From NCBI GenBank assembly GCA_964563535.1, contig CAZLXP010000058.1:1-15824 (forward strand): a stretch of DNA of 15,824 nt. The letters are read 5' to 3'. A program made the position numbers and the translations under genes. The DNA is from WVWN01 sp964563535. GTDB taxonomy: Bacteria > RBG-13-66-14 > B26-G2 > WVWN01. Below, one piece after another: positions 13,340 to 15,824 of this stretch. Position 1 is the first letter of the stretch; each line of letters starts with the position of its first letter. A model generated the notes under the pieces. That model saw only the letters and a program-made list of their open reading frames with translations. It did not search any database and was not told the DNA's origin.

Positions 13340-14875
13340 ATGCACGCCAAAGTCATATCCGCGGGCCTTTTGGGCATAGACGCCTACAAAGTCGAGGTGG
13401 AGGTGGACGCCGGCCGCGGCGTCCAGAACCTCTTCACCGTCGTCGGCCTCCCCGACGCCGCCGTCAAGGAATCGCGCGACCGCGTCCAGGCCGCGCTCAA
13501 GAACGCCGGGTTCCGGGTCCCGTTCCGCAAATGGACCGTCAACCTGGCGCCGGCGGACGTCCGCAAGGAGGGGCCGTCGTTCGACCTGCCCATCGCGTTG
13601 GGGATGCTTATGGCGGCGGGGGACCTCGAGGCCGGGCGCGACGGCGACTACCTCGTCGTCGGCGAGCTGGCGCTGGACGGCGCTATAAGGCCGGTGCGGG
13701 GGGCGTTGCCCATAGCGGTGTGCGCGCGGGACCTCGGCTGCCGCGGCGCGGTGGTTCCGGCGGCGAACGCGAACGAGGCCGCGGTGGTAGACGGCGTCGA
13801 CGTGATTCCGGTCGCGTCGCTCGCCGAGGCGGCGGATTTTTTATCGGGGGGCGGGGATATAAAGCCGCGGCGGCTCGAGCTGGCGTCGGTCTTCGATACC
13901 AGCCGCGTTTACGTGGTCGATTTCGACGACGTCAAGGGCCAGGAGCACGCCAAGCGCGCGCTGGAGGTCGCCGCCGCGGGGGGCCACAACGTCCTGATGC
14001 TGGGGCCGCCGGGGTCCGGCAAGACCATGCTCGCCAAACGGCTCCCCACCATCATCCCCGATATGTCGTTGGAGGAGGCGATCGAGACGACGAAGGTCCA
14101 CTCCGTCGCGGGCCTTTTGCCCAGGGAGCGGGCGCTAGTCGCCGCCCGGCCTTTTCGCGCGCCCCATCACACCGTCTCCGACGCGGGGTTGGTGGGCGGC
14201 GGGTCCGTTCCCAGGCCGGGGGAGGTTTCGCTGGCGCACAACGGCGTCCTCTTCCTGGACGAGCTGCCCGAGTTCAAGCGCACGGCGCTCGAGGTCTTGC
14301 GGCAGCCGCTGGAGGACGGCGTCGTTACGATCTCGCGGGCCAAGACGTCGCTGTCGTTTCCGTCGCGGTTTATGCTCGCCGCGGCGATGAACCCCTGCCC
14401 GTGCGGGTGGCTCGGCTCGCCGAGCCGCCGCTGTCGTTGTTCGTCCCACCAGATCCAAAACTACCTCAACCGCATATCGGGGCCGCTTTTGGACCGCATC
14501 GACATCCACCTCGAGGTCCCGGCGGTCCGTTACAAGGAGCTGACGGATGAGCGGCGGGGCGAGCCCTCGGCGCGCATCAGGGAGCGCGTCAACCGCGCGC
14601 GCGACGTCCAGCGGCGCCGCTTCGCCGGCCAGAACGTCTACGGCAACGCGCAAATGACGACCCGCGACGTCGAACGGTGGTGCCTGCCGGATAAGGAGGG
14701 CGAAAATTTAATACGCACCGCCATCGAGAAGCTGGGCCTGACGGCGCGGGCGTACCACCGCGTCCTCAAGCTCGCGCGGACCATCGCCGACCTCGCCGGC
14801 GAGGAGGCCGTGGCTGCGAGCCACGTCTCGGAAGCCATTCAATACCGCACCCTCGACCGCCAGGCGTGGGCTTAG
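13340..14875 (+). CDS. comM: YifB/ComM family Mg-chelatase-like AAA+ ATPase
   Basis: A 511-residue protein of normal family length. ATG at 13340 gives the usual N-terminus (M-x-AKV-x-SAGLLGIDAY). An in-frame ATG three codons earlier (13331) has no better ribosome site. Residues ~1-170 are the Lon-protease-like N-terminal fold of the family (VGLPDAAVKESRDRVQAALKNAGF). The ATPase core follows, with Walker A GPPGSGKT at 222-229 and Walker B GVLFLDE with Asp307-Glu308. A cysteine cluster is at 353-367 (C-x-C ... C-x-C), followed by SHQIQNYLNRISGPLLDRID and the C-terminal helical chelatase domain. In naturally competent bacteria ComM is a helicase that promotes branch migration of incoming DNA. 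Non-competent bacteria also carry it, and its role there is less clear. The gene is intact despite the repeat at its 5' end. Confidence 0.95.
   Translation: MHAKVISAGLLGIDAYKVEVEVDAGRGVQNLFTVVGLPDAAVKESRDRVQAALKNAGFRVPFRKWTVNLAPADVRKEGPSFDLPIALGMLMAAGDLEAGRDGDYLVVGELALDGAIRPVRGALPIAVCARDLGCRGAVVPAANANEAAVVDGVDVIPVASLAEAADFLSGGGDIKPRRLELASVFDTSRVYVVDFDDVKGQEHAKRALEVAAAGGHNVLMLGPPGSGKTMLAKRLPTIIPDMSLEEAIETTKVHSVAGLLPRERALVAARPFRAPHHTVSDAGLVGGGSVPRPGEVSLAHNGVLFLDELPEFKRTALEVLRQPLEDGVVTISRAKTSLSFPSRFMLAAAMNPCPCGWLGSPSRRCRCSSHQIQNYLNRISGPLLDRIDIHLEVPAVRYKELTDERRGEPSARIRERVNRARDVQRRRFAGQNVYGNAQMTTRDVERWCLPDKEGENLIRTAIEKLGLTARAYHRVLKLARTIADLAGEEAVAASHVSEAIQYRTLDRQAWA
13343..13368 (+). repeat. 26-bp direct repeat, right copy (comM codons 2-10)
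   Basis: Identical to 10570-10595. It begins immediately after the comM ATG, and the match ends after codon 10 and is broken at the next base. Confidence 0.9.
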
Positions 14876-14921
14876 TCGTTTTTGATACGCGCGAAAATTT
14901 ACGGTTAAAGCCGGTAGCGTC

Positions 14922-14937
14922 GTATTATTAATAATAC
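14922..14937. promoter_or_regulatory. perfect 16-bp palindrome, candidate operator
   Basis: GTATTATTAATAATAC is a perfect palindrome of two 8-base arms. It lies 31 bases before the start codon of the DUF6448-like gene, in an AT-rich pocket where a -10 box would be expected. No hexamer pair there is clear enough to call a promoter. It could bind a dimeric repressor. A T-run does not follow it, so it is not a terminator. Confidence 0.45.
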
Positions 14938-14968
14938 CTGTCTAAAAAATAACCAGGAGGTAACGGGT

Positions 14969-15544
14969 ATGAGCGGCGACGCGATATTAATCCTGGCGGC
15001 CCTCTTAGTCGGGGCCATAGCGCCCGTGTTCGCGCACTGCGACACTATGGACGGGCCGGTGGTGGCGGCGGCGAAGGAGGCGCTGGCGGCGGCCGACGTT
15101 ACGCCGACGCTTAAATGGGTGGCGGCCGGTCAAGAGGGGGAAGTTCGCGCGGCGTTTGGTCAGACCCTCGCGGTACGCACAAAAGGTCAGGCCGCGAGAG
15201 AGCTGGCCGACATGTACTTCTTCGAGACGCTCGTACGGTTGCACCGGGCCAGCGAAGGCGAGCCGTATACGGGGCTGAAGCCGGCGGGGGCGGTAGAGGC
15301 CGTGGTGGCCGCGGCCGACGAGGCGCTGGCCCGCGGCGCCGTCGACGACCTTGTCGCGGACGTCACCGGCCACGTCGCCACCGCGATAAGGGAACGGTTC
15401 GAACGGACGATAGCGGCTAAGGCGCACGCGGAAGACAGCGTGGCCGCGGGCCGCGAATTCGTCGCCGCGTACGTCGATTTCGTGCACTACGTCGAGGGCG
15501 TCGCCGCCGGCGCGGAGGGGGGAGGGCACGGCCACGGCGACTAA
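14969..15544 (+). CDS. Secreted DUF6448-like protein with His-rich end
   Basis: A 191-residue protein. ATG at 14969 follows CAGGAGGT. Residues 1-22 are a signal peptide (AILILAALLVGAIAPVFA, cleavage before HCD). The mature protein begins HCDTMDGPVV. It then runs through VTPTLKWVAAGQEGEVRAAF, TLAVRT, AARELADMYFFETLVRLHRASEGEPYTGLKP, and GREFVAAYVDFVHYVEGV. I recognise this as the layout of the family named DUF6448, small exported helical proteins of unknown function, often with a mature N-terminal HCD. Single Cys24 and His23 at the new N-terminus, plus the GGHGHGD end and the inner HR and HYV histidines, suggest metal binding, which is inference only. The family assignment is from memory. Confidence 0.8.
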   Translation: MSGDAILILAALLVGAIAPVFAHCDTMDGPVVAAAKEALAAADVTPTLKWVAAGQEGEVRAAFGQTLAVRTKGQAARELADMYFFETLVRLHRASEGEPYTGLKPAGAVEAVVAAADEALARGAVDDLVADVTGHVATAIRERFERTIAAKAHAEDSVAAGREFVAAYVDFVHYVEGVAAGAEGGGHGHGD

Positions 15545-15587
15545 GGAGGCCGCCTCCGGCTTAGGCATTTACGCCCGGCGGCCGGAG

Positions 15588-15612
15588 TCGGCCCCGCCTA
15601 AAGGCCGATTTT
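15588..15612 (+). terminator. hairpin terminator after DUF6448-like gene
   Basis: TCGGCC (15588-15593), a 9-base loop and GGCCGA (15603-15608), followed by TTTT (15609-15612) and AAG. A second small hairpin (GGAGG CCG CCTCC) lies directly after the stop codon at 15545-15557. The T-run is short, so confidence is moderate. Confidence 0.5.
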
Positions 15613-15624
15613 AAGTATATTATT

Positions 15625-15653
15625 TTGACGGCGGCCTTTTAACGTGCTATAAT
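15625..15653 (+). promoter_or_regulatory. strong extended -10 promoter
   Basis: TTGACG (15625-15630), a 17-bp spacer, and consensus TATAAT (15648-15653). TG at 15645-15646 makes an extended -10. It drives the last gene of the window and is the best promoter match in the window. Confidence 0.8.
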
Positions 15654-15692
15654 TATTAAAGTAGGTTCGTAAGTGTGAGGTGGTGAGAGCCT

Positions 15693-15824
15693 ATGGGTAA
15701 AAGGTATTTGATAGTCGCGTTTACGGTCGCCGCCTGGGCGGCCTCGGCGGCCGCGACGGGCGGCTTGATACTCCGGTCGTTCGAGTCGCCCTGCAACGAC
15801 CGGACCGACGGCATCGACTACCGC
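15693..15824 (+). CDS. Secreted protein, 5' part only
   Basis: ATG at 15693 follows GAGGTGGTGAG. Only 44 codons are visible before the window ends. Residues 1-22 are a signal peptide (LIVAFTVAAWAASAAA), followed by 'GGLILRSFESPCNDRTDGIDYR'. The 'G-x-[LV]-x-S-F-x-S-P-C' start recalls the first blade of exported GLAWDG-type propeller proteins, like the lipoprotein at 7332-8081, but the visible part is too short to decide. The promoter is unusually strong. Confidence 0.55.
   Translation, partial: MGKRYLIVAFTVAAWAASAAATGGLILRSFESPCNDRTDGIDYR

Larger units (their letters stand above)
10596..13342. mobile_element. candidate inserted segment at the comM 5' end
   Basis: The segment is bounded by two exact 26-bp direct repeats and carries the GT87-like gene and the AT-rich membrane gene. 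comM is a known insertion hotspot in some bacteria (for example AbaR islands in Acinetobacter, in mid-gene). No integrase, transposase or terminal inverted repeat is visible. The GT87-like gene has host-like G+C, so the foreign part may be limited to ~12160-13340. A local duplication followed by rearrangement is an equal alternative. Confidence 0.3.

Noticed and set aside
13312..14550. Long plus-strand open frame overlapping comM in another register
   Set aside because: The product is Arg/Gly/Pro-rich with no motif, while the comM frame holds all family motifs. It is a side effect of the G+C bias.

Overview
The window is G+C-rich bacterial DNA dominated by secreted and envelope proteins. Several features recall the FCB group and related candidate phyla: a cluster of NHL-repeat beta-propellers, a PorV/UPF0164-like outer-membrane barrel, a FlgD-Ig-type 'YPNPF' domain and several lipoproteins. 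I cannot name the phylum from sequence alone. Sigma70-type promoters (TTGACA-like and TATAAT-like boxes 16-18 bp apart), strong AGGAGG ribosome sites and GC-hairpin/T-tract terminators are visible.

Region 1 (1-8.5 kb) is an envelope block. It holds the 3' end of one NHL propeller gene (+), a complete NHL lipoprotein-like gene (+), a bidirectional terminator, and a minus-strand pair encoding a stand-alone FlgD-Ig-like protein and a barrel-TPR fusion. These are followed by an NHL propeller (-) divergent from a lipoprotein gene (+), another NHL propeller (-), and a minus-strand operon encoding a small membrane protein and a propeller lipoprotein. The two minus-strand NHL proteins share a near-identical C-terminal tail, SLGRVKALF[R/E], that the two plus-strand NHL proteins lack.

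Region 2 (8.6-14.9 kb) is mostly cytoplasmic and membrane-enzyme genes on the plus strand: a PfkB-family kinase, an alpha/beta hydrolase, a GT87-like polytopic glycosyltransferase, an AT-rich membrane gene, and comM/yifB. The first 26 bases after the comM start codon occur again, exactly, 2.77 kb upstream, just after the hydrolase gene, as the head of a 19-codon dead reading frame. The ~2.75 kb between the copies holds the glycosyltransferase gene and the AT-rich gene.

The AT-rich gene encodes about six membrane helices followed by a DUF4406/nucleoside-deoxyribosyltransferase-like domain that keeps Tyr, Asp and Glu candidates for catalysis. I consider it the best candidate here for something undescribed, possibly a membrane-tethered nucleotide- or NAD-processing protein on a small insertion. 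Its function is inference only.

Region 3 (14.9-15.8 kb) has a secreted DUF6448-like protein behind a perfect 16-bp palindrome, then the start of another secreted protein, truncated by the window end, behind a near-consensus extended -10 promoter.
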